Assembly: GCF_029024465.1 (NCBI RefSeq)
Contig: NZ_CP118950.1
Location: forward strand, 1,612,001-1,676,000
Length of the DNA stretch: 64,000 nt
Direction of reading: 5' to 3'
Source of the DNA: Lactococcus garvieae subsp. garvieae
Lineage (GTDB): Bacteria > Bacillota > Bacilli > Lactobacillales > Streptococcaceae
Shown: positions 9,832-20,765 of the stretch, piece after piece
How the letters are laid out: each line of letters starts with the position of its first letter
Position numbering within the stretch: the stretch's first letter is position 1
The notes under the pieces: generated by a model
Database searches by the model: none
What the model was told of the DNA's origin: nothing
Seen by the model: only the letters and a program-made list of their open reading frames with translations
Translations under genes and position numbers: made by a program

Positions 9832-11790
9832 TTAAGACGACTGCTCCGTTGTACTATTCGTATTTCCATTGTTGGAAGAAGAATCTTTTTCTTGGTTTGA
9901 AGAGTCCTTACCTTGTTCTGGTGAAGTCGCTGGTGTTGTTTCTGGAGTCGTCGCCGGTGTTGTTTCCGGAGTGGTTTCAGTTGTTGTTTCTGGCGTTTGA
10001 TTGCCACCGGTATTACCATTGCTAGCTTTAGCCACTGTCAAAGTAATTTTTGTATTTGAAGGATTAAATTCTTTTCCTGATTCAGGACTGGTTTGCGTTA
10101 CGTAGTAACCATCGAGGTTAGAACTTGAAACCTTGCTCGCCGTGCTGGCATCAACAAATGTTATATTTGATGTCGGTACGCCAAGACTTTCCAGCTGATT
10201 GAGGTAACTGATTGCTGATGTTGAGCTTAACCCACCTGAAGTAAGGGCAAGTGCAGGCATAATTACTGTCTCCCCTTCAGATACATCAAATGTGATTTGA
10301 TCGTTACCTGTCGGATCGAAAAACTCTCCTTTAGCTGGCGTTTGTTTCACAATAGTGCCAGAATCTTCAGAGCTTGTCACGTAGTTTACCTTAATTTGGC
10401 TCTTACTGATATTTTTATTCAAAACAAGCTCGTCAACAACGTCTTCATATTTTTGACCCACATAGTCGTCCATCTTGAAGCCAGTTGCACCTTGTGAAAC
10501 ATAGATATCTACTTTGCTATTTTTTCGAACATTTGAACCAGATTCAGGATTTGTACGTGTTACTTTATCTTTTTCAACTGTTGTACTTAATTCGGGAATA
10601 ATATTTCCTACAGCAAGATTTTTCTCTTTCAGTTTACTTTCTGCTTCTGCCTGTGTCATATTTGTCACATCAGGAACCGAAACATTTTGAGGCGTTGTAA
10701 TCATCCAAGCTGTAACACCTCCTGCGATAAGCACAAGAGCAAGAATAATCCAAGCAATCAAGCGTTTATGTGATTTTTTCTTTTTCTGCTCAGAATCTGC
10801 TTGTGCCTTATCTTCAGTAGCTTTATCTTTCGCTTCATCCTTTTGCTCAGATTGAGAATGATCAATGAGCGGTTTTGTATCATAAGGATTGATTAACTTA
10901 CTAGGCAAAGCTTTAGTAGCATCTAAATCCTTATCAAAGGTAAGCTTCGGCTCTCCTTTACGATCCAAACTGGTAGCTGTAGCAAGATCCGTCATCATCT
11001 CTTCAACATTTGCATAGCGATTGTTGATATCTTTAGCTGTTGCTTTGATGACGACATTTTCCAATGCTTGAGGGACATTTTTATTGATGTTGATAATGCT
11101 TGGAACATTTTCTTGGAAATGTTTCAAGGCAATGGCTACTGCAGAATCCCCATCAAACGGGATCTGTCCTGTCAACAACTCAAATAAGATAATACCAATG
11201 GCATAAATATCGGACTGGAGTGTTGCATTTGCACCACGCGCTTGTTCTGGCGATAAGTAGTGCACACTACCAAACATCGTGTTGGTTTGTGTTAAACTCG
11301 TTTCTGTCAAAGCCTTGGCAATGCCGAAGTCCGTCACTTTCACGTTACCACTTTGCGAGAGTAGCACGTTTTGCGGTTTCAAATCCCGGTGAATAATGCC
11401 GTGGTTATGTGCACACTCCATAGCCGAAAGTATTTCTGAAGTAATGTTCACTGCTTCGTCATTTGACAAAGGGGCGTGTTCATTGATGTATTGTTTTAAA
11501 GTCATGCCATCAACATATTCCATAACGATATATTGTTGATTTTCAGACTCTCCTACATCAGAAATACTCACGATATTAGGGTGAGAAAGTTCTGCCATTG
11601 CGAATGCTTCTCTTTGAAAACGAGCAATGGCAATATTGTCATTTTCAAAATTAGAACGCAAAACTTTAATAGCGACTTGACGATTATCAAGATAAGTATC
11701 CTCACCTTGATAAACATTGGCCATACCCCCACGACCAACTTCTTTAATGATTTTATAGCGATCTGCAAAGATTTTTCCGATTTGAATCAT
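9832..11790 (-). CDS. pknB: PASTA-domain serine/threonine protein kinase
   Basis: Membrane kinase that senses peptidoglycan fragments and lipid II and phosphorylates division and wall proteins. 652 aa. The N-terminal kinase domain (about 1-275) has [11 protein letters not shown], the VAIKVL lysine, [11 protein letters not shown] and DFGIAKA. A juxtamembrane segment leads to one transmembrane helix (about 346-366, [19 protein letters not shown]). Three PASTA repeats follow (about 370-575), then a Thr/Pro-rich tail ([18 protein letters not shown]), probably wall-spanning. Its ATG shares one base with the stop of stp (TGATG), so kinase and phosphatase are translationally coupled. Confidence 0.97.
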   Translation of the reverse strand: MIQIGKIFADRYKIIKEVGRGGMANVYQGEDTYLDNRQVAIKVLRSNFENDNIAIARFQREAFAMAELSHPNIVSISDVGESENQQYIVMEYVDGMTLKQYINEHAPLSNDEAVNITSEILSAMECAHNHGIIHRDLKPQNVLLSQSGNVKVTDFGIAKALTETSLTQTNTMFGSVHYLSPEQARGANATLQSDIYAIGIILFELLTGQIPFDGDSAVAIALKHFQENVPSIININKNVPQALENVVIKATAKDINNRYANVEEMMTDLATATSLDRKGEPKLTFDKDLDATKALPSKLINPYDTKPLIDHSQSEQKDEAKDKATEDKAQADSEQKKKKSHKRLIAWIILALVLIAGGVTAWMITTPQNVSVPDVTNMTQAEAESKLKEKNLAVGNIIPELSTTVEKDKVTRTNPESGSNVRKNSKVDIYVSQGATGFKMDDYVGQKYEDVVDELVLNKNISKSQIKVNYVTSSEDSGTIVKQTPAKGEFFDPTGNDQITFDVSEGETVIMPALALTSGGLSSTSAISYLNQLESLGVPTSNITFVDASTASKVSSSNLDGYYVTQTSPESGKEFNPSNTKITLTVAKASNGNTGGNQTPETTTETTPETTPATTPETTPATSPEQGKDSSNQEKDSSSNNGNTNSTTEQSS

Positions 11791-12563
11791 CAGTCAACCT
11801 CCACATCTTCGTTTACCACCGCAGACTCTTCGTCAATTTTCACCAAGATTACTGTGATATTGTCATGACCACCTGCTTCATTTGCAAGGCCTACAAGTAT
11901 TTCCGTTTTCTCTTCAATACTAGCATCAGAATAAACAACTTCTAAAATTTCCTCAGAAGAAATCATATTGGTCAAACCATCAGAATTCATCAGCAGATAA
12001 TCCCCTGGCTGAACGTCAACAGCTTGTAAGTCAGCTTGTACTTCGGCCGACTGACCAAGAGAACGTGTGATGATATTTTTGTTAGGGTGTATTTCAGCTT
12101 CTTCTTCAGTAATTTGACCTGCATCAACAAGTTCTTGAACTAAAGAGTGGTCTGTTGTAATTTTTTGCAACTGACCATCACGAATGAGATAGGTACGACT
12201 GTCCCCAACGTGGGCTGAAATGACTTGTCCTTCTTGCATCACTAAAGCTTCAAGCGTTGTTCCCATCCCTTGATATTCATCAAGTTTACCTAAATCTGCA
12301 ATATTTTCACTTTCATTACGGATTTGGTTGCGAAGCCATGTTTCCATTGTCGCAACAGGTGTGCCCTCATCAAAAAATGATTCAGACCACAATTTTCCCA
12401 AATCCTCTACGGTTAATTTACTCGCGACATTGCCTGCTTTATGACCGCCCATACCATCTGCTAAAAGAAAAAGACGATAACCTGCGCGGTTAACATAAGT
12501 GCCTGCAAAGTCTTGGTTGGCAGTACGTTTCATACCAATGTCTGATAAAATACTATATTCCAC
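11790..12563 (-). CDS. stp: PP2C-family serine/threonine phosphatase (Stp/PppL)
   Basis: 257 aa cytoplasmic, metal-dependent phosphatase that reverses PknB phosphorylation. PP2C motifs are present: [11 protein letters not shown] near the start, [16 protein letters not shown] holding the metal-binding Asp and Gly, [31 protein letters not shown] and the final [11 protein letters not shown]. It follows rsmB and precedes pknB, the conserved Firmicutes order, with a one-base overlap with pknB. Confidence 0.97.
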   Translation of the reverse strand: MEYSILSDIGMKRTANQDFAGTYVNRAGYRLFLLADGMGGHKAGNVASKLTVEDLGKLWSESFFDEGTPVATMETWLRNQIRNESENIADLGKLDEYQGMGTTLEALVMQEGQVISAHVGDSRTYLIRDGQLQKITTDHSLVQELVDAGQITEEEAEIHPNKNIITRSLGQSAEVQADLQAVDVQPGDYLLMNSDGLTNMISSEEILEVVYSDASIEEKTEILVGLANEAGGHDNITVILVKIDEESAVVNEDVEVD

Positions 12564-12583
12564 TTTTGCTCCTTATAAAAGAA

Positions 12584-13864
12584 TTAAAGTTTTCTGAATT
12601 TCGCAATAAAGAAACCATCTGTATGGTACATTTCCGGTGTAATGAAAATACAACCGTCTGTGACAACATCCTCTTTTTCGTGCGAAATTTCAACCTGTTC
12701 AAATTCTGGATGAGACTCAAGGAACTTATTCACCACCTCGAAGTTTTCTTCATCAAAAATTGTGCAGGTACTGTAGACCATTATACCATTTTTCTTTAGC
12801 TTTTTCGAAGCACTATCTAAAATTTTCAGTTGAATTTCCTGTAAATTAAGAAAATCAGAGCTTTCTTTACGATAGCGGATATCAGGTTTACGACGAATCA
12901 AACCAATCCCCGAGCAAGGTGCATCCACCAAGATGCGGTCAAAGTCCTCTTCATCCGCAAAACGTTCTGCTAATTGTGTTGCATCAGCTTTGACTGTCGT
13001 AATTTTTTCCCACACGCCTTGACGTTCCGCATTATCTTCAATGAGCTTTAGTTTGTGATCGTATAAATCACAGGCTGTAACATGTCCTGTATCAAGATAT
13101 TGAGCGATATGCGTTGTTTTTCCGCCTGGGGCAGCACAAGCATCAAGGACACGTTCACTCCCCGTTAAATCAAGCTGTGGTGCTACCAACTGACTCGTCT
13201 CATCCTGAATGGTAATTTTCCCTTCAATAAATGCTTGGCTATGTGCAAAATTACCATGGTCTGCTACACGGCCAACTGGCGAGAGTTCTGAAGGAACTGT
13301 GTCAGGAACTGTGACTTGTGGATCAATTATTCTGAGACTGGCTTTGCTTGGTGTTTCTAAGCTCTCTAAAATCATCCCTGTACGTTTTCCACCAAACTGA
13401 CGTACCATTTTATCCAAAAGAAGTTTCGGCATAGAGTATTTGATTTCCCAAGTTTTTGGCTCTTCATTTCGGCGTTCTGAGCGCATAAAATTACGCAAAA
13501 CAGCATTAATAAAGTTTCCTGCTTGCTGTCCATCCTTACGTTTAGCTATCTTCACAGCTTCATCAACGGCAGCTGAAGTTGGTACTTTATCCATAAAAAG
13601 GATTTGATATATGGTCATTATCAAAAGCATCTTAGCCCAAGGTTTCGGTTGTTTTTTAAAGAAGGGCTCTAGATACCACTCCAAAAGTTTTTCCTTGGAC
13701 ACGACACCATAAACCAAAGCCGTTACAAAATTACGGTCTAAGTCCGAAAGCTGCACCTCACGTAAGGTTCTGTCTAAGGCGATATTCGCATACGCATCAT
13801 TCCCAAAAATATCATTAAGCACATCGAGTGCGACTTGTCTTGCATTACTTGCCAAATTGATCAC
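12584..13864 (-). CDS. rsmB: 16S rRNA (cytosine-967-C5)-methyltransferase RsmB
   Basis: Also called SunL/Fmu. 426 aa. The N-terminal NusB-like RNA-binding domain (about 1-140) is followed by a Rossmann methyltransferase domain. SAM motif I is [16 protein letters not shown]. The two conserved cysteines of m5C methyltransferases are in [17 protein letters not shown] and [12 protein letters not shown]. The start overlaps the end of fmt by 20 bp, as expected of an operon. Confidence 0.96.
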   Translation of the reverse strand: MINLASNARQVALDVLNDIFGNDAYANIALDRTLREVQLSDLDRNFVTALVYGVVSKEKLLEWYLEPFFKKQPKPWAKMLLIMTIYQILFMDKVPTSAAVDEAVKIAKRKDGQQAGNFINAVLRNFMRSERRNEEPKTWEIKYSMPKLLLDKMVRQFGGKRTGMILESLETPSKASLRIIDPQVTVPDTVPSELSPVGRVADHGNFAHSQAFIEGKITIQDETSQLVAPQLDLTGSERVLDACAAPGGKTTHIAQYLDTGHVTACDLYDHKLKLIEDNAERQGVWEKITTVKADATQLAERFADEEDFDRILVDAPCSGIGLIRRKPDIRYRKESSDFLNLQEIQLKILDSASKKLKKNGIMVYSTCTIFDEENFEVVNKFLESHPEFEQVEISHEKEDVVTDGCIFITPEMYHTDGFFIAKFRKL

Positions 13865-14798
13865 CTATATTTACTTTCTGTCCTAAGCCATTGAGGAAAC
13901 TAACAATATCCATTTTAGGCTTTCCAGCGGGTTGTACTTCCAGAAGTTCTAAAGCCCCCGAGCCTGTCGCCACTACAAGCGATTTTTTTGTTTTATCAAT
14001 AATCTCGCCAGCTTGACCGTTTTTTTCTGTGTCAATTGGACGACTATCGTAGATTTTGAAACGTCCTTCATTCCAGGTGGTATGTGCCACGGGGAAAGGA
14101 TTCATTCCGCGAATCTGATTAAAGATTTGACGGTTACTTTTCGTCCAATCAATTTTTTCTTCTTCAGGGCTAATGTTTGGAGAAAAGGTTGCTTGGGTCT
14201 CGTCTTGTGCTTCTGGCTTGATTTCTCCTGCAACATAGAGAGGGAGAGTTTCAAGAAGAAGGTCACGACCGACAACAGCTAATTTTTCAAACATTGTACC
14301 TACATTATCTTCTTCTAAAATCGGAGTCGAAGCTTTTGCGACCATATCGCCTGCATCCATTTTTCTAACCATCTCCATAATGGTTACACCTGCTTCTTTC
14401 TCGCCATTCATAATTGCATAATGAATAGGTGCGCCACCACGATATTTAGGCAATAAAGACGCGTGGACATTTACCGCAAAAGCCATTGCATCAAGCAATT
14501 TCCCTGGCAAAAATTGTCCAAAAGCCGCTGTCACAATACCTGCACCTCGTGCGCCAAAAGCTAACAATTCTTCCATTTCAGGTGAACCAGATAATTTCTC
14601 TGGTTGTAAAATTTTCAAGTCAGCTTTCAATGCCAACTCTTTGACAGGTGTTTGCCGAAGTTCTTGCTTACGCCCTACCTTGCGATCCGGTTGCGTTACC
14701 ACAGCTAAAATATCATAACGTTGGCTATCAATTAATCCTTGCAAAACCGTTTGAGAAAACTGAGGTGTTCCCATAAATATGATTTTCGTTTTTGTCAT
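13845..14798 (-). CDS. fmt: Methionyl-tRNA formyltransferase
   Basis: Formylates initiator Met-tRNA. 317 aa. The N-terminal domain opens with [17 protein letters not shown]. The catalytic segment is [21 protein letters not shown] (His and Asn of the formyltransferase site) with the Asp in MDAGDMV. The C-terminal OB-like domain is complete. It is the first gene of the fmt-rsmB-stp-pknB run. In many relatives priA lies directly upstream, but here a deoxynucleoside operon lies between. Confidence 0.97.
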   Translation of the reverse strand: MTKTKIIFMGTPQFSQTVLQGLIDSQRYDILAVVTQPDRKVGRKQELRQTPVKELALKADLKILQPEKLSGSPEMEELLAFGARGAGIVTAAFGQFLPGKLLDAMAFAVNVHASLLPKYRGGAPIHYAIMNGEKEAGVTIMEMVRKMDAGDMVAKASTPILEEDNVGTMFEKLAVVGRDLLLETLPLYVAGEIKPEAQDETQATFSPNISPEEEKIDWTKSNRQIFNQIRGMNPFPVAHTTWNEGRFKIYDSRPIDTEKNGQAGEIIDKTKKSLVVATGSGALELLEVQPAGKPKMDIVSFLNGLGQKVNIGDQFGK

Positions 14799-15108
14799 AG
14801 TATTCTTTTAACACGTCATCTAAACCTTTTTCTTAATACTTCAAGTTTATGATCATTCCCTTGAACAGGTTCCCCGTGTTCTTCATCCTCCTCTTTTATT
14901 TTTCATAAAAAATTTTTTCTTATCCTATAAAAAATGTGTGCCTCTTATTATAACATTTTCTTACCCCCTATTCCTTTTCATACCCTTGATGATAGCCCTT
15001 AAACTCAAGGAATCTTTTATTTGCGATAAAAAAGAAAAAAGAGAGAAAATTAACTTCTCTCTTTTTGTTATCTGTTCGCACCGAAATGAATTAAAAAATA
15101 AATAAGAA
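14799..15108. other. Intergenic region, no gene seen
   Basis: 310 bp, AT-rich, with only the terminator described below and probably the fmt promoter. A 65-codon reading frame at its left edge has no ribosome-binding site and no recognisable composition. Confidence 0.5.
15035..15066 (-). terminator. Terminator of the deoxynucleoside operon
   Basis: AAAAAGAGAGAA / TTCTCTCTTTTT hairpin with flanking T-runs, downstream of the deoxyribosyltransferase gene. Confidence 0.75.
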
Positions 15109-15588
15109 CTATATATATTTTCCGGTATAAGGTATCGCTTGAGCTTCCATAAAATCATATGTTTCTACTTGCTCAGCTGAGGTAAAGAAGGCAGTATTTC
15201 GCTCAGTGAGCATAATATTTCCTGGGCCATTTTCTTCAAAACGTACCAAGAAAGTCGGTTTGCCCTTCGCTATCGCATAGCCTAATTCCCATGCTGTACC
15301 TGAATCAGTATCCTGTCCATCATAGTCTAAGATGGCAACAATCACATCGGCAGCCTCGACTTCTTTAACATCGTTTTCCATCGTAGCTTTTGCCCACACA
15401 GGTGTAAATGGCTCAACCTCTTCTGCTAATCCTTCTGGACGTTGACACCGCATCGGACTAAAATAAGAGGCAACAGTCTCATTATTTGCAAGTGCTGTTT
15501 CTAATTTCTCCACTTTTTGAATCTGACTATCGCTAAAAAAGGGTGCTGCAAGGTATACTTTTACTGCCTGTTCAAATTGCTTGTTCAT
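15109..15588 (-). CDS. Nucleoside 2-deoxyribosyltransferase
   Basis: 159 aa. Exchanges the base on a 2'-deoxynucleoside through a covalent deoxyribosyl enzyme. Family features are visible: VYLAAPFFS near the N-terminus, DVIVAILDYDGQDTDSGTAWELGYA holding the conserved Asp pair and the Glu that is the usual nucleophile, and GNIMLTERNTAFF near the C-terminus. It overlaps the LOG-family gene by 17 bp. It is the last gene of a three-gene deoxynucleoside salvage operon. Confidence 0.92.
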   Translation of the reverse strand: MNKQFEQAVKVYLAAPFFSDSQIQKVEKLETALANNETVASYFSPMRCQRPEGLAEEVEPFTPVWAKATMENDVKEVEAADVIVAILDYDGQDTDSGTAWELGYAIAKGKPTFLVRFEENGPGNIMLTERNTAFFTSAEQVETYDFMEAQAIPYTGKYI

Positions 15589-16126
15589 AATTTAAATCTC
15601 CTAATAATTCCATTGCTTGTTCGGTTGTTTCAACAAGATGGACGGCTTCTAACACTTCTAAAGACAACATTTCTTCTTTGGTTTGTTGCTGAATCATATC
15701 AAATAAAGGAAGATAAAAGTCTTTATCAATGAAAATAACAGGGCGTATTTCTGTTTGCCCAATGCTCATCTCCGTCAAGAGTTGAAAAACTTCCTCCATG
15801 GTCCCAAAGCCCCCAGGCAAAATAATAAATGCGTCACCTAGATCAATCAACTTACGTTTACGTTCATCCATATTTTTGGCCAAATAAAGTTCTGTGGCGT
15901 TTTGGCGAGGTGGCTCTAAAGGTAAAGCCCCATCCGGGTAAACAGCAATAACTTGCCCTTTATGCTCTAGCACCGCATCTGATACAGCACCCATACACCC
16001 TTCTTGGGAACCTCCATAAACTAAGGTATGGCCACAGCGCGTTATTGCTTCTCCAAGTTTCTTACTGCGTAATAAATGGGTTGGATTTTTCCCATCACGA
16101 GCCGATAAGAAAACAGTCAAATTCAT
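15572..16126 (-). CDS. LOG-family protein (TIGR00730 type)
   Basis: 184 aa Rossmann protein of the family once called lysine decarboxylase-like. Members are phosphoribohydrolases that split nucleoside 5'-monophosphates into base and ribose-5-phosphate. The signature PGGFGTMEEVFQLLT is at about residues 92-106, with VYGGSQEGCMGAVSDAVL upstream holding the other conserved Gly. It sits between a deoxynucleoside kinase (4-bp overlap) and a deoxyribosyltransferase (17-bp overlap). A role in nucleotide or base turnover is therefore more likely than hormone synthesis. The substrate is not known from sequence. Confidence 0.88.
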   Translation of the reverse strand: MNLTVFLSARDGKNPTHLLRSKKLGEAITRCGHTLVYGGSQEGCMGAVSDAVLEHKGQVIAVYPDGALPLEPPRQNATELYLAKNMDERKRKLIDLGDAFIILPGGFGTMEEVFQLLTEMSIGQTEIRPVIFIDKDFYLPLFDMIQQQTKEEMLSLEVLEAVHLVETTEQAMELLGDLNYEQAI

Positions 16127-16779
16127 TTGCTGTTCTCCTCTTCAATTTCTGCGAGTTTATCTTTAATTTGTTCAAGGACAAACAGTTTTGCCTCTTCATC
16201 CTCAACAAAATCATACTTGTCGCCGTCAATTTGAATTTTAGGACAAATATCAAAATCTTCAAACCATTTTTCGTAACGCTTGTTTAACTCTTGATAATAG
16301 CCATACAACGAACTGTCGTATTCCAATTGTTCAAATTCGCGCCCTCTTTTTTGAATACGTTCCAGCATTTTTTCAAAAGACACACTTACATGAATCAATA
16401 AATCAGGACGCTTTTTAAAAGTTAGCGTATTGATTTCTTCTAACATGTTTTCCAGTAAGGCATCATAAACCTCTACTTCAATATCTGTTGCTCGTCCCAA
16501 ATCTGCATTCAGGTGAAAAAGCAAACTGTCCTCATAAATTGAACGGTCAAGTACGTTATTGTTATGCGTAAGTGCTCTTTTAATGGAATCAAATCTCTTA
16601 TTTAAAAAATAGATTTGCAACAAGAAGGCATATTTCTGTGGATCTTGATAGAAAAGAGGCAAAACCTCATTATCATCTACGCTTTCATAGAACGCCTCTG
16701 TTCCCAGCTCTTCTGCTAACATCTCTGTAAGTGAACTCTTGCCAGCTCCAATTGTTCCAGCTAATACTAACACTGCCAT
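16123..16779 (-). CDS. Deoxynucleoside kinase (dGK/dCK family)
   Basis: 218 aa. Phosphorylates deoxynucleosides (dA, dG or dC) for salvage. P-loop at residues 7-16 (GTIGAGKSS), the ESVDDNEVLP substrate motif, the DRS motif in NVLDRSIYEDSL, and a LID-type arginine segment (ERIQKRGREFEQLEYD). The gene is preceded by AAGGAAGG and by a 5' region with two NrdR-like boxes around a TATAAT. Whether it prefers purines or cytosine cannot be settled here. Confidence 0.92.
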   Translation of the reverse strand: MAVLVLAGTIGAGKSSLTEMLAEELGTEAFYESVDDNEVLPLFYQDPQKYAFLLQIYFLNKRFDSIKRALTHNNNVLDRSIYEDSLLFHLNADLGRATDIEVEVYDALLENMLEEINTLTFKKRPDLLIHVSVSFEKMLERIQKRGREFEQLEYDSSLYGYYQELNKRYEKWFEDFDICPKIQIDGDKYDFVEDEEAKLFVLEQIKDKLAEIEEENSK

Positions 16780-16886
16780 TTTTTCCTTCCTAACTTTTTG
16801 TATTCTTACTTCCAGAATACTATTTTGAAAAGGTCCATTGAGCTCATGAACACACTTTTTTTGTTTTAAATCGCCTCAGCCCACAA

Positions 16887-16902
16887 ACACAACATGTAGT
16901 GG
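16887..16902. promoter_or_regulatory. NrdR-like box 1
   Basis: ACACAACATGTAGTGG, a near-perfect palindrome (CACWACATGTWGTG), lies just downstream of a TATAAT (16918-16923 on the minus strand) of the deoxynucleoside operon. It resembles the NrdR boxes of ribonucleotide reductase promoters. Confidence 0.6.
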
Positions 16903-16928
16903 AAAAAGACATTTTTAATTATAACACA

Positions 16929-16944
16929 ACACAACATATAGTGC
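16929..16944. promoter_or_regulatory. NrdR-like box 2
   Basis: ACACAACATATAGTGC starts 42 bp (four helical turns) from the first box and lies between the -10 and the -35 zone. Paired boxes in helical phase are the usual NrdR arrangement. Confidence 0.6.
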
Positions 16945-16998
16945 TTGCTTTAAAAATGTAAGCAATGAAAACCTCAGGAAACTCAGACAATTTTCCAT

Positions 16999-17028
16999 AA
17001 AAAAAATGACAAATAGTTTGTCATTTTT
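16999..17028 (-). terminator. priA terminator
   Basis: Minus-strand AAAAATGACAAA-CTA-TTTGTCATTTTTTTT, overlapping the priA stop codon. Confidence 0.85.
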
Positions 17029-19354
17029 ATACAAAACTTTGTGGTTCACTATCAATGAGAACTCTAACCTCTTTATTTTCACGTTTTTGTGTTAAATCAA
17101 GGACCTGATTCAAGACTTCTTCCAGTTGTTCCTCAAAGCGATACTTCACCAGTATCTGATAATGATAAAGATTATGTGTTCGCGCAATAGGTTTAGGCGT
17201 TGGTCCTAATATTTTAGCCTTCTCTGATAAACTTGCCTTAATGATGCTTGCTATCTCATAAGCTTTTTTTGCAACTGTATCCTCATCCTTATGACTCACT
17301 AAGATCTGAACCGTAAAATAATAAGGCGGGTAAGACAGCTGTTGACGGTAATACATTTCTTGACGATAGAAGGCTTCGTAATCTTGGTCAGCCACAAGTT
17401 TAACCGCATAATGTCCAGGATTAAATGTCTGGATGATAACTTCACCTTTTTTATCCGCACGTCCTGCACGTCCTGCCACTTGCATGAGTAACTGGAAGCT
17501 GCGCTCACTTGCCCGAAAATCTGGGAGATTTAAGCCAGTGTCCGCATTAATCACACCGACCAGAGTCACATTAGGAAAATCCAGCCCCTTCGCAATCATT
17601 TGTGTGCCTAAAAGCACATCTGCCTCGTGACGCCCAAATTTCTTTAAAATTTTCTCATGTGCATTCTTTGTTTTTGTTGTATCCACATCCATACGTAAAA
17701 TACGGATTTCTGGCAGAAGTTTTTCTAATTCTTCTTGGACCTTCTGCGTACCTGAACCATAATAACGTATTTTTCGACTTTGACAGCTCGGACAAACGTG
17801 TGGAATGCCTTCTTGATGGCCACAATAATGACAATTTAAAGTTTTCGTATCCATATGAAGGGTTAAAGAAATATCACAGTTTGGACATTCAACGACAAAG
17901 CCGCACTCTCTACACATCACAAAAGAACTATAGCCACGACGGTTAAGCATTAAGATCACTTGTTCATTTCGCTCAATTTTTTCACGTATTTTTTGAAGTA
18001 AAATCTCTGAAAAATTGGCCGACTTGTCACTTAGGTTATTACGCATATCTACGATTTGAACTTCAGGCAGGAAAGCTTTATCGTTGGCCCGATGGGTAAG
18101 GGTCAACAAATGATAAACATTTCGCTGCGCACGTGCTCGACTTTCGAGACTGGGGGTCGCTGAACCGAGAACTAACCGTGCCTGATGATATTTTGCACGT
18201 AATAAGGCAATATCTCTGGCATGGTAACGCGGACTTGAATCTTGCTTGTAGCTTGTTTCATGCTCCTCGTCAATGATAATAACTCCAATATTTTCCAAAG
18301 GTGCGAAAATAGCTGAACGTGCCCCTACAACAACCTGTGCTCGCCCTTCCTTTATCTTACGCCATTCGTCATACTTTTCACCGTCTGAAAGTCCCGAATG
18401 CATGATTGCAACTTTTTCCCCAAAGCGCGCAATAAAACGATTAGACATTTGTGGGGTTAGGGAAATCTCAGGAACCAGCATAATTGCCGTTTGTCCCTTT
18501 TCCAAAAAATGTTCTATAACCTGTAAATAAATCTCTGTTTTTCCTGAACCTGTAATTCCCTCAAGTAAAAAGGGCTTGTCTGCAGAAGAAACAATGGCAT
18601 CAAAGGCAAGCTGCTGCTCATGATTTAAAACTTTCGCTTTATCAGGTACAACGGCTTCAAAAACAGCTGCTGTTCTTGAAAGCTCTTTTTCAGTCACTTC
18701 AACAAGTTCATTTTCTATAAAATACTTGATGATAGCCGAAGAAAATGGCAAGTCTTTTTGACGCACACTTGCTTCTTGGTTTAAAAGATAATCTTTCAAT
18801 TCAGCTCTTTTTTTGGCCGCTTTGCCAATCTCAAAGGTGGCCAATTTGGCATTAGCCTTTAAATACTTTTCTGTTTTCTTATTTTCTTTTGACTTTGCAG
18901 AGTAACTAACGGCTAACTTTCCTGACTTGACCTCTTTTAATGCTTGGACTTTTTGACTTTCACTCAACGTGCTCCATTTGGTTTGAATACCTTCTTGATT
19001 CGTCAGAATCTTATCATAGCTTGAATTCAATAAATTAGGCAACATCGCTTTCAGGCAAGAAATTTTGTAAGAAAATACAGTATGGCGCATGTCATCGGCC
19101 AAACGGAGTTGTTCCTTTGTCAAGACAGGTTCTAAGTCGAGCAGCTCAGCTATTTCTTTGAGTGCCTCTTCTTCCTGATCTACTCTTTCAATAACAATTC
19201 CCTGAACCAACCGATTGCCTTTACCAAAGGGAACATGGACGCGCATTCCTGGCTCAATCATCTCTTGCAATTCTGTAGGAATCGCATAAGAGAATGGTTT
19301 ATCTGTCTGCATCAGAGGAACATCTACAATAATTCGTGCTGTTTTTTTGAACAT
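17027..19354 (-). CDS. priA: Primosomal protein N' (replication restart helicase PriA)
   Basis: 775 aa superfamily 2 helicase that reloads the replisome at stalled forks. The N-terminal 3'-DNA-end-binding domain is followed by Walker A (LLEGITGSGKTEIYLQ, about 266-281) and the DEEH box (IIIDEEHETSYKQD). A zinc-binding region has the paired cysteines CRECGFVVECPNCD and CHYCGHQEGIPHVCPSC. The C-terminal helicase motif is LMQVAGRAGRADKKGEV. Its ATG has GAGGAG 5 nt upstream. It follows rpoZ after about 145 bp. Confidence 0.98.
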   Translation of the reverse strand: MFKKTARIIVDVPLMQTDKPFSYAIPTELQEMIEPGMRVHVPFGKGNRLVQGIVIERVDQEEEALKEIAELLDLEPVLTKEQLRLADDMRHTVFSYKISCLKAMLPNLLNSSYDKILTNQEGIQTKWSTLSESQKVQALKEVKSGKLAVSYSAKSKENKKTEKYLKANAKLATFEIGKAAKKRAELKDYLLNQEASVRQKDLPFSSAIIKYFIENELVEVTEKELSRTAAVFEAVVPDKAKVLNHEQQLAFDAIVSSADKPFLLEGITGSGKTEIYLQVIEHFLEKGQTAIMLVPEISLTPQMSNRFIARFGEKVAIMHSGLSDGEKYDEWRKIKEGRAQVVVGARSAIFAPLENIGVIIIDEEHETSYKQDSSPRYHARDIALLRAKYHQARLVLGSATPSLESRARAQRNVYHLLTLTHRANDKAFLPEVQIVDMRNNLSDKSANFSEILLQKIREKIERNEQVILMLNRRGYSSFVMCRECGFVVECPNCDISLTLHMDTKTLNCHYCGHQEGIPHVCPSCQSRKIRYYGSGTQKVQEELEKLLPEIRILRMDVDTTKTKNAHEKILKKFGRHEADVLLGTQMIAKGLDFPNVTLVGVINADTGLNLPDFRASERSFQLLMQVAGRAGRADKKGEVIIQTFNPGHYAVKLVADQDYEAFYRQEMYYRQQLSYPPYYFTVQILVSHKDEDTVAKKAYEIASIIKASLSEKAKILGPTPKPIARTHNLYHYQILVKYRFEEQLEEVLNQVLDLTQKRENKEVRVLIDSEPQSFV

Positions 19355-19498
19355 TTTTCTCCTCTGCTTACTTTTTCTGTCTCTAAATAGAATAGTTTAA
19401 TTATAGCAAAAAGAGATGACCGAATGTCAACTCTGAATTGAGGAAAAATAAAAACTTCCAAAGATTTCGTATATAAACCTTTGAAAGTTTGGACCATT

Positions 19499-19858
19499 TT
19501 ATTCAGCAGCAGCTGCCGCAGCTTTAGCTGCACGGTTTCCTTTTTGTTTTGCTTCTTCTTCGGCTTCTTCTTTCGCGATTTGTTCACGGATAAGTTTTTC
19601 AGCCATTTTTTGTTGGAGACGTTCTAATTCACGTTTTTCTTTCAATGTTTCACGTTTAGCATCTGGAGAAGGGTGAATCGTTACCGTTCCTGCCGCAATT
19701 TCTTCCAAGGCTTGTAATGTACGTTTAACAGATTTGAATTCCATTGTAGGACGTTCGCCATCACGTAGTTCATGGGCACGTTTTGCTTCCAAAACCACGA
19801 GTGAATATTTTGAATCCACGTGTTGTAGTAATTTGTCAATTGAAGGTTCTAACATCAT
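19499..19858 (-). CDS. rpoZ: DNA-directed RNA polymerase omega subunit
   Basis: 119 aa from the first of two adjacent ATGs (19858). AGAGGA sits 8 nt upstream; an 18-codon extension has no such site. The core omega sequence is [26 protein letters not shown] and [18 protein letters not shown]. The C-terminal half is a long charged helix ending in an alanine-rich tail ([11 protein letters not shown]), as in other lactococcal and streptococcal omega subunits. It lies between gmk and priA in the normal order. Confidence 0.95.
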   Translation of the reverse strand: MMLEPSIDKLLQHVDSKYSLVVLEAKRAHELRDGERPTMEFKSVKRTLQALEEIAAGTVTIHPSPDAKRETLKEKRELERLQQKMAEKLIREQIAKEEAEEEAKQKGNRAAKAAAAAAE

Positions 19859-19974
19859 ATCAGTTTCCTCTTTTCTTTTCTGTACGCTGTGGCATTGGAC
19901 TTTAGGCACCAATGGGTTCTTCTTATTTGAAGCAACCTAAGCGTCTTTCAGCTAAAAACTCAAGCCTCTTGTTT

Positions 19975-20625
<651 letters not shown>

Positions 20626-20734
20626 TTACAATATATTCTAGCAAAGTTGAGCTTGTATATCCACTTCGCGTAACATAAAGTAACTTTAATTAATTTAATT
20701 GTAACATAATTTGATCGTTTATTCTTCTTTAAAA

Positions 20735-20765
20735 TAAAAAAAAAGCACTCCTAGAGTACTTTTTA
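20735..20765 (-). terminator. rny terminator
   Basis: Minus-strand AAAAAGTACTC-TAG-GAGTGCTTTTT followed by more T residues; one G-U pair in the stem. Confidence 0.8.

Noticed and set aside
14961-15158. 65-codon minus-strand ORF near the deoxyribosyltransferase
   Set aside because: It runs through the operon terminator and overlaps the end of a real gene; no ribosome site.
19324-19587. 87-codon ORF between priA and rpoZ
   Set aside because: Out of frame with rpoZ and overlapping both neighbours; lysine-rich by composition only.
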